Below are positions 1 through 8,421 of a stretch of 64,000 nt of DNA, in pieces. The stretch is taken from NCBI RefSeq assembly GCF_000188155.2, contig NZ_KE124774.1, positions 4,046,934-4,110,933 on the forward strand. Direction: 5' to 3'. The notes under the pieces were generated by a model that had not been told where the DNA came from, ran no database searches, and was given only the letters and a program-made list of their open reading frames with translations. Origin of the DNA: Methylocystis sp. ATCC 49242. GTDB lineage: Bacteria; Pseudomonadota; Alphaproteobacteria; Rhizobiales; Beijerinckiaceae. The position numbers were made by a program, and so were the translations under genes. Every line of letters starts with the position of its first letter. Position 1 is the stretch's first letter.

Positions 1-142
1 GGACAATCTCATCGTCGAACTTCGTTCGGCGACGGCAGGCGCGGGTTTCTATCAGGCGCGCTTCGATCATCTTGCGGAAGTCGTCGGCAAGCAGGCGCGC
101 GACATCGTCGCGGCGCATGCGGCGAAGGCGAACGGCGGGTAG
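1..142 (+). CDS. Elongation factor G-like protein, C-terminal end (partial)
   Basis: The reading frame is open from base 2 and stops with TAG at 140-142, giving the last 46 residues of a protein that begins left of the window. The fragment reads DNLIVELRSATAGAG...FDHLAEV and ends in a short Ala/Lys tail. The pairing ELRSATAG...F.F.FDH.AE is what I know from the extreme C-terminus of the EF-G-like (EF-G2) translational GTPases, where domain V ends. The GTPase domain is outside the window, so the call rests on this tail alone. The gene is convergent with the ferredoxin/SCP2 gene, whose stop lies seven bases downstream. Confidence 0.7.
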   Translation, partial: DNLIVELRSATAGAGFYQARFDHLAEVVGKQARDIVAAHAAKANGG

Positions 143-148
143 GGCGCG

Positions 149-1438
149 TCAGCCCGGGAAACAACGTCCGAAAGCCGGAAGCAGCCGTGGGTCGCCCTTG
201 AGCCTGATCTTTCGGGTCAGCAGCGCCCATGGCAGCCGGGCCTCCTTTCTCAGGAAGCGAATCCATGTTTCGGCGTCGGCGGTCACCGTGAGTTGCGGCG
301 CGCCGATGAGGCCGTCCTCGACGCGGATTTTTCTGTCGGCGATGGTGACGGTCGCCTGGCGCCGGCGCGCGCCTGTGAAGACGAAATGATAGACTGCGTT
401 CAATCCGGTTGATTTGTTGCGCTGGAATATGAGCCGCAGGCTGGCGAGAAAATTATCGACAGTTGTCGGACGCAGAACCTGTCCGACATGTTTTGCGCGC
501 TTGTGCGGAAACCGGCGCAGGACATAGGTCTCCGCGTCCGAGCCCGCCGTCACATAGATGGTTTCGAGTTTCTTCTGCAGCGGATCGACGATCTTGCGCA
601 GAAAATCCTTCTTGCCCGACCGATAGGCGCCGATCACGTCCTCGCCCGCGGGGCAAACGGCCATGCAATAAGCCGCTTTGTAATTTGGGCCGAAGGCGAG
701 ACTCTGCCACATCGAGACGGTTTCGGCGTCGGTGAAACTTTCACGATAGGCGCGCGCGTTCTTCGCCTCCGCGATCGTTTCGACAAAATCGCCGAAGCCG
801 CCCATGAATTCGCGATAATTATGCGTGTAGCATGCCGCGAAATCGAAATGACCGTCGGGCGCAATGGCGCCGGTGGGGCAGGCCGCGACGCAGAGCTTGC
901 ATTCCAGGCAAGGATTGAAGTCGAGCGGCGCGCAGTCATGCGCCACTGCAAGATCGACGGCGACGGTTCCCAGCAGGATGAAATTGCCGAATTTCGGATG
1001 GATCACATTGCGGTGAACGCCCATGCGGCCGAGTCCGGCGGCGACGGCGACCGGCTTGTGGGAGATGACCCAGATTTTGTCCGGCCAGTTCGCCGCTTCC
1101 ATCGGAAAGCCCATCGAGGGATAGCCGGCGCGTACGCCTTGCGCCTCCAGAGTTTTCACGATGGCGCGCGCCACATCGTCGCATTCGTCCCCCGTATGAT
1201 GAAATTCGAGATTTGCGACGGAGCGGGCCGGACTGCGGATGTTCTCGCGGTTCATCTTCACGACGAAGGAGATGAGCGTCCTCGCGAAGGGAAAGGCGGC
1301 AAGAATGTCGGCGCGCTGATCGTCGAGCGCCGGATCGTCGATCGAGACGAAGCCGACGTCGTCGGCGCCGGCGGAGAGGGCGATGTCGCGCAACATCGCC
1401 GCATCGAAGGTCGTGGGGAGAAGAAGAGCCCGGGTCAT
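149..1438 (-). CDS. 4Fe-4S ferredoxin-type protein with C-terminal SCP2-like domain
   Basis: This 429-residue protein has two visible parts. The centre carries a 4Fe-4S motif, CLECKLCVAACPTG, and a later partial cysteine cluster, CMAVCPAGED, as in epoxyqueuosine-reductase-like iron-sulfur proteins. The last roughly 100 residues (FTGARRRQATVTIADRK onward) resemble an SCP2 sterol-carrier fold. I infer a soluble redox protein, substrate unknown. There is no signal peptide or membrane segment. It lies 52 bp downstream of a marR-type gene on the same strand and is probably its target or operon partner, because a near-identical sequence element precedes both start codons. It is not QueG itself: the N-terminal half matches poorly and the SCP2 tail is foreign to QueG. 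Confidence 0.75.
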   Translation of the reverse strand: MTRALLLPTTFDAAMLRDIALSAGADDVGFVSIDDPALDDQRADILAAFPFARTLISFVVKMNRENIRSPARSVANLEFHHTGDECDDVARAIVKTLEAQGVRAGYPSMGFPMEAANWPDKIWVISHKPVAVAAGLGRMGVHRNVIHPKFGNFILLGTVAVDLAVAHDCAPLDFNPCLECKLCVAACPTGAIAPDGHFDFAACYTHNYREFMGGFGDFVETIAEAKNARAYRESFTDAETVSMWQSLAFGPNYKAAYCMAVCPAGEDVIGAYRSGKKDFLRKIVDPLQKKLETIYVTAGSDAETYVLRRFPHKRAKHVGQVLRPTTVDNFLASLRLIFQRNKSTGLNAVYHFVFTGARRRQATVTIADRKIRVEDGLIGAPQLTVTADAETWIRFLRKEARLPWALLTRKIRLKGDPRLLPAFGRCFPG

Positions 1439-1440
1439 GA

Positions 1441-1457
1441 TATTTGCATATGCCCCT
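1441..1457 (-). promoter_or_regulatory. Candidate operator before the ferredoxin/SCP2 gene
   Basis: TATTTGCATATGCCCCT on the plus strand starts three bases upstream of the ATG at 1438. It matches 13 of 17 positions with the element in the same place before the marR gene, and contains the palindrome GCATATGC. Binding by the adjacent MarR protein is inference. Confidence 0.35.
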
Positions 1458-1490
1458 TTTTTGGCGCGGCTGCGCCGCGCATCGGCCTCG

Positions 1491-1943
1491 TCAGCTTTTC
1501 GTCGTGACTTCCATCAGCGCGCGCAATTCGGTGAGAAGCTTTCGCAGGCGCTCGGCGCCGAACCGGGTTTCGACCATGTCTTGCGCCTCGCGCCAATGCG
1601 GCATGGCGTTGGCGAGCGTCGCTTCGCCGAACGGCGTCAGCGCGACTTTGCGCGTGCGGCGGTCCTCGCCCGGCTTTACTTTCAGCAGGCCGCGTTTTTC
1701 GAGGATCGCGAGATTGCGGGCGAGCGCGCTGCGGTCCATCACGAAAAAGTCGGCGAGCTTGCTCACCGTCGCGACGCCCGTTAGCGAACAGGCGACGAGC
1801 AGGGAATATTGCGTGGGCTCGAGGCCGGTCTCGGCCATGAACTGTCCATAGAGCTTCGTGACCGCGCGGCTCGCCCGGCGCACGTTGGCGGCGGCGCAGG
1901 ACTGCGCGCAGGTTTTCACGTCGGCGGGGTTCGGCCTTGTCAT
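1491..1943 (-). CDS. MarR-family transcriptional regulator
   Basis: The 150-residue product has the MarR winged-helix layout: an N-terminal dimerisation helix, a helix-turn-helix around SKLADFFVMDRSALARNLAI, and a wing with EDRRTRKVALTPFG, where the D-R-R is typical of the family. I placed the start at the internal ATG (1943) because the longer reading is unlike MarR proteins and would run through the putative operator. An unusual feature is the N-terminal pair CAQSC, which could act as a thiol sensor; that is inference. It lies upstream of, and probably co-transcribed with, the ferredoxin/SCP2 gene. The ligand is unknown. Confidence 0.85.
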   Translation of the reverse strand: MTRPNPADVKTCAQSCAAANVRRASRAVTKLYGQFMAETGLEPTQYSLLVACSLTGVATVSKLADFFVMDRSALARNLAILEKRGLLKVKPGEDRRTRKVALTPFGEATLANAMPHWREAQDMVETRFGAERLRKLLTELRALMEVTTKS

Positions 1944-1945
1944 AA

Positions 1946-1962
1946 TAGATGTATATGCCCGT
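1946..1962 (-). promoter_or_regulatory. Candidate operator before the marR gene
   Basis: TAGATGTATATGCCCGT begins three bases upstream of the marR start at 1943, the same spacing as the copy at 1441-1457. The conserved core is ATATGCCC. This suggests autoregulation plus control of the downstream gene, although part of the conserved G-rich stretch could instead serve as ribosome binding site. Confidence 0.35.
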
Positions 1963-2068
1963 AAATTGGCTGCGTCAATAGCCTCGGCGCGCGTGCGCTC
2001 CCGCACAGCGCTTTCGTGAGGCTCCCTCGATAATCGCAGCGTTCAATTTCGATTACGGGAGCGTAAAA

Positions 2069-2281
2069 ATGAGAATGATCGTCCTTCTCGTCGCCGCAAT
2101 CTTCGCAACGTCCCTGAGCTTCTACGCCAGCGCCCATGGTTCGAAGGGTTTGTCGTTCAAGGCGCCCATGGCGCAGAACGAACATCTCGAGGTCGGTTCG
2201 AACTGCGTCCGCAAAATCACCACCGCCTCGGGCGAGGTGATCGGCTGCCATCTCCAGCGGCGCAAGGGTCGCGCGGCCTGA
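2069..2281 (+). CDS. Small secreted protein, unknown function
   Basis: A 70-residue ORF with a clear signal peptide: MRM, a hydrophobic run IVLLVAAIFATSLSFY, and a likely cleavage after ASA before HGSKG. The mature part is about 48 residues, basic at the end, with two cysteines (NCVRK and IGCHL) that could form one disulfide. A GGGAG sequence lies about eight bases before the ATG. It is convergent with the membrane-protein gene ending at 2288 and divergent from marR. I do not recognise a family. The signal peptide, ribosome binding site and compact spacing argue that the gene is real. Confidence 0.6.
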   Translation: MRMIVLLVAAIFATSLSFYASAHGSKGLSFKAPMAQNEHLEVGSNCVRKITTASGEVIGCHLQRRKGRAA

Positions 2282-2287
2282 CTCGGA

Positions 2288-2938
2288 TCATCTCGCGCCC
2301 GCGCCGCGCCAGCGGTCCATGGCGACATGGACCGGCGCGAACATGGCGATCGGCAGGCCGACCATCAGCGTCGTGAGCCACGCCCATTGAGGCATCCATG
2401 TCTGAGGCGCGCTGTCGCTCGGACCGAAAACGTAATCGACGTTAACCGGCGTGAGACCGGCGTCAGGCGTGGGGCCGGGCAAAAAGAAATAGGAAATCAG
2501 CATCAACGTCCACGCGACTCCGGTCCAGGCGAAGAGCGCGCGCCGGTCGTAGCCAAGCCTCCAGACGAGATAGACGAGCAGGAACGGCAGCCAGCCGTGA
2601 AACAGGGAAAGCCCGCGCAGAAGCAGCGGCGATTGCGCGTTGAACATGTAGTCGGTCATGCCGGTGAGACGCAGGCCGCCGAGATTGAGTCCGAAATCCG
2701 CGACCCAGAGAATTTGCGGCGCGAGAATGCCGACCGTCGGCATCGAGATGAAAAGGGGGCTCTCCAGCCACAGGCCGATGAGCGTGACGATCAGCGCCAT
2801 GTCGCAGAAATAGAGAAAATTCGTCGGTCCGTAATTCGCCCAATAGACCGGGATCAGCACGGCCATGAAGGCGGTGTAGGCGAGTTTCAGCCGTAGCGGC
2901 AGGCGGCGGGAGAGAATCGAATCGGCGGCGAAGCGCAT
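2288..2938 (-). CDS. Multi-pass membrane protein, unknown function
   Basis: The 216-residue product has about five to six hydrophobic segments, for example LAYTAFMAVLIPVYW, MALIVTLIGLWLESPLF, LPFLLVYLVWRLGYD and FAWTGVAWTLMLISYFFL, followed by a conserved-looking loop PGPTPDAGLTPVNVDYVFG and a final helix. No catalytic motif is evident. It resembles uncharacterised integral membrane proteins common in proteobacteria, but I cannot name a function. It lies downstream of phaB on the same strand, separated by a strong terminator, so it is probably transcribed on its own. Confidence 0.65.
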   Translation of the reverse strand: MRFAADSILSRRLPLRLKLAYTAFMAVLIPVYWANYGPTNFLYFCDMALIVTLIGLWLESPLFISMPTVGILAPQILWVADFGLNLGGLRLTGMTDYMFNAQSPLLLRGLSLFHGWLPFLLVYLVWRLGYDRRALFAWTGVAWTLMLISYFFLPGPTPDAGLTPVNVDYVFGPSDSAPQTWMPQWAWLTTLMVGLPIAMFAPVHVAMDRWRGAGAR

Positions 2939-3020
2939 GGGCGGACTCCTTTTGAACAGCGTTCAATGAACGCAGTTCATATCCCTGTGCAAGGTCGCCG
3001 TCAAGGCGCCCCGGCCAACG

Positions 3021-3055
3021 AAAAGAAAACGCCGGCGACCTTGCGGGCGCCGGCG
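3021..3055 (-). terminator. Rho-independent terminator after phaB
   Basis: Read on the minus strand, two copies of the self-complementary CGCCGGCG (3048-3055 and 3030-3037) can pair across a ten-base loop and are followed at once by TTTTCTTTT. It begins 27 bp past the phaB stop. Confidence 0.75.
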
Positions 3056-3081
3056 CGAAGCGATCTTCCGATCAACCGATG

Positions 3082-3807
3082 CTAGGTCAGATACTGGCCG
3101 CCGTTGATGGTCAGCGTCGAGCCGGTGATGAAGCCGGCGTCGTCCGAGGCCAGGAACACCACGGCGCGGGCGATCTCCTCCGGCTCGCCGAGGCGGCCAA
3201 CGGCGATGTAGGGGATGATGTGCTTGTCGAGCACGTCCTGCGGAACGGCCTTCACCATCTCGGTGGCGATATAGCCGGGCGCGATGGCGTTGACGGTGAT
3301 GCCCTTGGACGCGCTCTCCTGCGCCAGCGCCTTCACGAAGCCGATGTCGCCGGCCTTGGAGGCGGAGTAGTTGGTCTGGCCGGCCTGGCCCTTCTGGCCG
3401 TTGATCGACGAGATCACGATGATGCGGCCGAAGCCGCGGTCGCGCATGCCGTTGATGACCGGGCGGGTGACGTTGAACAGCGAGTTCAGGTTGGTGTTGA
3501 TCACCGCCTGCCACTGCGCGAGCTCCATCTTGTGGAACAGGCGATCCTTGGTGATGCCGGCGTTGTTGACGAGAATTTCGACCGGGCCGAGATCCTTCTC
3601 GATGGCCGCGATGCCGGCGGCGCAGGCGTCGTAATCGGAAACGTCGAATTTATAAACCGGAATGCCCGTCTCCGCCTTGAACTTGTTGGCGGCTTCGTCG
3701 TTGCCGGCGTAGGTCGCGGCGACATTGTAGCCGGCGGCCTTGAGAGCCTTGGAAATCGCCTCGCCGATGCCGCGCGTGCCGCCCGTCACAACTGCTGTTC
3801 TAGCCAC
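3082..3807 (-). CDS. phaB: Acetoacetyl-CoA reductase (NADPH)
   Basis: This 241-residue short-chain dehydrogenase reduces acetoacetyl-CoA to (R)-3-hydroxybutyryl-CoA, the second step of polyhydroxybutyrate synthesis. Visible features are the nucleotide-binding TGGTRGIGEAI at residues 8-18, NNAGITKD around 87, and the catalytic Tyr-Lys pair in YSASKAGD near 150, followed by the PhaB-type PGYIATEMV. Length is normal for the family. It is preceded on the same strand by phaA, with a 106-bp gap containing a GC-rich hairpin, so the two form the expected phaAB unit. A strong terminator follows. Confidence 0.96.
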   Translation of the reverse strand: MARTAVVTGGTRGIGEAISKALKAAGYNVAATYAGNDEAANKFKAETGIPVYKFDVSDYDACAAGIAAIEKDLGPVEILVNNAGITKDRLFHKMELAQWQAVINTNLNSLFNVTRPVINGMRDRGFGRIIVISSINGQKGQAGQTNYSASKAGDIGFVKALAQESASKGITVNAIAPGYIATEMVKAVPQDVLDKHIIPYIAVGRLGEPEEIARAVVFLASDDAGFITGSTLTINGGQYLT

Positions 3808-3843
3808 GATATGTCTCCTTTCCTTCTCATTGAAACGAATGCG

Positions 3844-3868
3844 CGCCGCGCGTGGTTTTCGCGCGGCG
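3844..3868 (-). other. Hairpin in the phaA-phaB intercistronic gap
   Basis: CGCCGCGCG (3844-3852) and its exact complement CGCGCGGCG (3860-3868) flank a seven-base loop. No T-run follows in the direction of transcription, so it may set relative phaA/phaB expression or mRNA stability rather than terminate fully; this is inference. Confidence 0.5.
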
Positions 3869-3913
3869 CCGGATTTTGTCGAACGACCGGTTTGTGCCGT
3901 GAGGCTGGACGCC

Positions 3914-5089
<1,176 letters not shown>

Positions 5090-5339
5090 GTCGATCTCCC
5101 TCAATGAAATAGTCGAGCCCTCCGGCCGGCGCTGCGCCCGTCCGGGGCTGGAGGTGTTGAGCATTTCGCGCTTGCGTTCGTCAAGCCGCGGCCCGTTTTG
5201 CACGGAATTGGCGGCGAGCGAAAGGCATTGGATACGAAAATATTGCCGCAGGCGCCAATTTGCGCTTATCGTCGACCTCAAGCGGGCTTGGCGCTTTTTT
5301 GAGCGGCGGGCGACGCGGTGAGGGGAGCGTGTCAGGCGT

Positions 5340-5963
5340 ATGGCGACCGAAAAGAAACCGACTGTTATCAAGAAATACGCCAACCGTCGTCTCTATGACA
5401 CGGGAACAAGCACTTACGTCACCCTCGAAGATCTCGCCGCCATGGTTAAGCGTGGCGAGGATTTTGTGGTCTGCGACGCCAAGAGCGGCGAGGACATCAC
5501 CCGGCCGGTCCTGACGCAGATCATTTTCGAGCAGGAGGGCAAGGAGGGCCAGAGCCTGCTGCCGATCGCCTTCCTGCGCCAGCTGATCCGCTTCTACGGC
5601 GACTCCATGCAGATGCTGGTGCCGAGCTATCTCGAATTCTCGATCGACAAGCTGACCAAGGAACAGCAGAAATTCCGCGATCAGTTCACCTCGGCGCTCG
5701 GCGCCGGGCCTTTCGCCGAGCCGACGCGCGCCGCCTTCCAGTCGCTCGAGGAGCAGGCGCGCAAGAATATGGCGGTGTTTCGCCAGGCGTTGACCATGTT
5801 CAATCCCTTCGGCGTGCCGACGGAAAATGTCGGGACCACCGCCCCTTCGCTGGATGAGCACGAAGGGAAGCCGGCGGGCGCCGGGCAGGGCGACGTCGAG
5901 GAGCTGAAGCGCCAGCTGGACGAACTCAACAAGCGCATCGACAATCTCTCGAAGCAGGGCTGA
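5340..5963 (+). CDS. phaR: Polyhydroxyalkanoate synthesis repressor PhaR
   Basis: The 207-residue product begins with the PhaR N-terminal DNA-binding domain: [20 protein letters not shown] (residues 10-29), then a region with [15 protein letters not shown], and a second segment with [19 protein letters not shown]. The C-terminus is Pro/Gly-rich and ends in a coiled-coil stretch ([18 protein letters not shown]). In related bacteria PhaR binds both DNA and nascent PHB granules and represses phasin and its own gene. It is divergent from phaA, which fits that role. The ATG at 5340 starts the conserved domain within ten residues. Confidence 0.95.
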   Translation: MATEKKPTVIKKYANRRLYDTGTSTYVTLEDLAAMVKRGEDFVVCDAKSGEDITRPVLTQIIFEQEGKEGQSLLPIAFLRQLIRFYGDSMQMLVPSYLEFSIDKLTKEQQKFRDQFTSALGAGPFAEPTRAAFQSLEEQARKNMAVFRQALTMFNPFGVPTENVGTTAPSLDEHEGKPAGAGQGDVEELKRQLDELNKRIDNLSKQG

Positions 5964-5987
5964 TTTCGCCCGGTTTCATCCGGCCGC

Positions 5988-6005
5988 CGACGCCCGTTGG
6001 CGTCG
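5988..6005 (+). terminator. Possible terminator after phaR
   Basis: CGACGCC (5988-5994) and GGCGTCG (5999-6005) form a perfect seven-pair stem with a CGTT loop 24 bases after the phaR stop. The following sequence is only weakly T-rich (ATTCTTC). Confidence 0.4.
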
Positions 6006-6081
6006 ATTCTTCGCAGCGGCTTAACCCAACGGCAACGGTTTAGCCATTAATACCCTTTTTGAGAGAAATCATCGTTTTATA

Positions 6082-6127
6082 CTCGCAAAGCGCGAAAAGC
6101 TCCGCTGGAGCTTTCGCGCCTTGCGAG
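6082..6127. other. Long hairpin between phaR and the GGDEF gene
   Basis: CTCGCAAAGCGCGAAAAGC (6082-6100) with TCC pairs with GGAGCTTTCGCGCCTTGCGAG (6107-6127) around a GCT loop. The stem is about 20 pairs with one mismatch and one bulged A. No T-run follows. It ends 15 bases before the likely GGDEF start codon, so it would lie in the 5' leader of that mRNA if transcription starts upstream. Confidence 0.6.
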
Positions 6128-6142
6128 ACCTCGAAAGACGTT

Positions 6143-7174
6143 ATGGGCCATCTGATCGACTCGGTCGCCGAACTGACGGACCTGCGCGACAGGGACGCGC
6201 TCGAGGCGACATTGGCTGCTGTGACGCTCGGGCTGATTCAGGCGTCGCGGCTGACACTGTGGAAAGTCATCTACCGCGCCGGAGTGGTGCGGTTGCGACA
6301 GCGCGTCAATCTCGTCGCGCGCGGCGCTCCGGAAGTCGATGAGGCGCCGATCGATCCAAACATGCTGCTGCCGCTGGTGTTCCGGCCGGACCTCTATGAT
6401 TGCTTTCACGCCGGAACGCCGCTCTGCCGAACGGCGACGGCCGAGGGCGACGTCCGCTACGTATTTCCGGTGATGGACGGCCGCAATGTCATCCGTCTGC
6501 TCGAAATACTCCGTTCATCGCCTTTGCGCGAGGATCAGGAGCGTCTGATCGTCGGCATGCTGCGAATTTACAGCAATCACCTCGGCGTTCTCGACTATGG
6601 CGATTGCGACGAACTCACCGGCCTTTTCAACCGGCGCACATTCCACGACTACTTCAGTCAGATCGCGTCATATTCCGACGCCGTCCCCCCGCGCGTCGAC
6701 GAGCGCGTCCCGACCCGCGAGCGCTTTCCGCACCTCGCCGTGATCGACATCGACTTCTTCAAGCGCATCAACGACGATTTCGGTCATCCTTTCGGGGACG
6801 AGGTGCTCGTGCTTTTCGCACGGCTGATGCGCGAATGTTTCAACGATCTCGACAGGCTGTTCCGTTTCGGCGGCGAGGAGTTCCTCGTCATCCTCAACAA
6901 TGCGACAAAGCTCGAGGCGCAGGCCGCGCTCGAAAATTTCCGCGCGACAGTCGAAGGTTTCCGCTTCCCGCAGGTCGGGCCGGTCACGGCGAGCATCGGC
7001 TATACGACCGTGCTGCCGGGCGACACGGGCTCCAGCGCCTTCGGCCGGGCGGACGCCGCGCTCTACGTCGCCAAGCAGCGCGGCCGCAACCAGGTGCGCT
7101 CGCACGAGATGCTGATCGCCGACGGCGTCATCGAGAAGCGGAAAGCCGTGGGTCAGGACGTCGAGCTGTTCTGA
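6143..7174 (+). CDS. GGDEF-domain diguanylate cyclase
   Basis: The 343-residue protein would make cyclic di-GMP from two GTP. The C-terminal GGDEF domain (about residues 155-330) starts with DELTGLFNRRTFHDYF, has the metal site in VIDIDFFKRINDDFGH and the active loop FRFGGEEFLV (GGEEF). The allosteric RxxD I-site position reads NDLD, so product inhibition may be lost. The first 150 residues resemble a small sensory domain without membrane segments. I prefer the ATG at 6143, since the alternative upstream TTG (6059) would translate through a long hairpin and has no ribosome binding site. It follows phaR by 180 bp. Confidence 0.88.
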   Translation: MGHLIDSVAELTDLRDRDALEATLAAVTLGLIQASRLTLWKVIYRAGVVRLRQRVNLVARGAPEVDEAPIDPNMLLPLVFRPDLYDCFHAGTPLCRTATAEGDVRYVFPVMDGRNVIRLLEILRSSPLREDQERLIVGMLRIYSNHLGVLDYGDCDELTGLFNRRTFHDYFSQIASYSDAVPPRVDERVPTRERFPHLAVIDIDFFKRINDDFGHPFGDEVLVLFARLMRECFNDLDRLFRFGGEEFLVILNNATKLEAQAALENFRATVEGFRFPQVGPVTASIGYTTVLPGDTGSSAFGRADAALYVAKQRGRNQVRSHEMLIADGVIEKRKAVGQDVELF

Positions 7175-7186
7175 GCGCGCTCCGTC

Positions 7187-8284
7187 TCAGGTGTTGAACC
7201 TGAAATGCATCACGTCGCCGTCGGCGACCGTGTAGTCCCTGCCTTCCAGCCGCAGCCTGCCGGCGTCGCGCGCGCCCGCCTCGCCCTTGTAGGCGACATA
7301 ATCGTCGAAGGCGATGGTTTCGGCGCGGATGAAGCCCTTTTCGAAATCCGTATGGATGACCCCCGCCGCCTGCGGCGCGCGCGTGCCTTTTTCGATCGTC
7401 CAGGCGCGCGCTTCCTTCGGGCCGACGGTGAAATAGGTGATGAGATGCAGCAGGTCGTAGCCGGCGCGGATGACGCGGTTGAGGCCGGGTTCGGTCAGGC
7501 CGACGGCCTCGAGATAATCCTTCTGCTCCTCGGCGGGCAGCACCGCGATCTCGCTCTCGATCTTGGCCGAGACCACGACGGAAGCCGCGCCTTCCTCGGC
7601 CGCGCGCGCGGCGACCTTGGCGGAATTGGAATTGCCCTCGGCGGCCGACGCCTCCTCGACGTTGCAGACGTAAAGCACCGGCTTGGACGACAGCAGGCCG
7701 AGTCCGTTGAAGGCCGCGCGCTCCTCTTCAGAAACCCTGGCCAGACGCGCGGGTTTGCCGTCGCGCAGCAGCACGAGGCAGCGGTTCATCAGATCGACGA
7801 GCTCCTTCGACTCCTTGTCGCCGCCCCTGGCCTTCTTTTCCAGGGCCACGACGCGCTTTTCGAGGCTTTCGAGATCGGCGAGCATCAGCTCGGTCTCGAT
7901 CGTCTCGATGTCGCGCTCGGGATCGACGCCCCCTTCGACATGGGTCACGTCGCCGTCCTCGAAGCAGCGCACGACATGGGCGATGGCGTCGCATTCGCGA
8001 ATATTGGCCAGGAACTGATTGCCGAGGCCCTCGCCCTTGGAGGCGCCGCGCACGAGGCCGGCGATGTCGACGAAGGTGAGACGGGTCGGGATGATCTGCT
8101 TGGAGCCGGCGATGCGCGCCAGATCATCGAGGCGCGGATCGGGCACGGCCACTTCGCCGACGTTGGGCTCGATGGTGCAGAAGGGATAGTTCGCGGCCTG
8201 CGCCGCCGCCGTCTGCGTGAGCGCGTTGAAGAGGGTCGATTTGCCGACGTTCGGCAGACCGACGATGCCGCATTTGAATCCCAT
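7187..8284 (-). CDS. ychF: Redox-regulated GTPase/ATPase YchF
   Basis: The 365-residue Obg-family protein starts MGFKCGIVGLPNVGKSTLFN, with the P-loop GLPNVGKST, switch region, DIAGLVRGASKGEGLGNQF (G3) and the NVEE in place of the usual NKxD specificity motif, which is why YchF prefers ATP. A coiled-coil insertion follows near residues 130-170, and the C-terminal TGS domain contains TFFTVGPKEARAWTI and the ending DGDVMHFRFNT, typical of the family. I used the internal ATG at 8284, since the extra residues upstream are not conserved. It is convergent with the GGDEF gene, 12 bp apart. Confidence 0.96.
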   Translation of the reverse strand: MGFKCGIVGLPNVGKSTLFNALTQTAAAQAANYPFCTIEPNVGEVAVPDPRLDDLARIAGSKQIIPTRLTFVDIAGLVRGASKGEGLGNQFLANIRECDAIAHVVRCFEDGDVTHVEGGVDPERDIETIETELMLADLESLEKRVVALEKKARGGDKESKELVDLMNRCLVLLRDGKPARLARVSEEERAAFNGLGLLSSKPVLYVCNVEEASAAEGNSNSAKVAARAAEEGAASVVVSAKIESEIAVLPAEEQKDYLEAVGLTEPGLNRVIRAGYDLLHLITYFTVGPKEARAWTIEKGTRAPQAAGVIHTDFEKGFIRAETIAFDDYVAYKGEAGARDAGRLRLEGRDYTVADGDVMHFRFNT

Positions 8285-8421
8285 ATCCGTCCCGCTGAGG
8301 TGAGAGTCTTCGTTGCGGCGCGGTATGCGGGGCCGCGCGCCAAAAGGCAAGGGGGACAGCGCGTCGCCATCCCCCTCTCCCCTCTCGCGATGGCCGGCTC
8401 AGCCGGCCGCCCCGCCCCGGC

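Noticed and set aside
488-1507. Long plus-strand ORF opposite the ferredoxin/SCP2 gene
   Set aside because: It is the antisense shadow of a gene with clear 4Fe-4S motifs; GC-rich codons leave opposite frames open.
6059-6142. Upstream TTG start of the GGDEF gene
   Set aside because: The extra 28 codons would be translated through the long hairpin, have no ribosome binding site and no similarity to the family.
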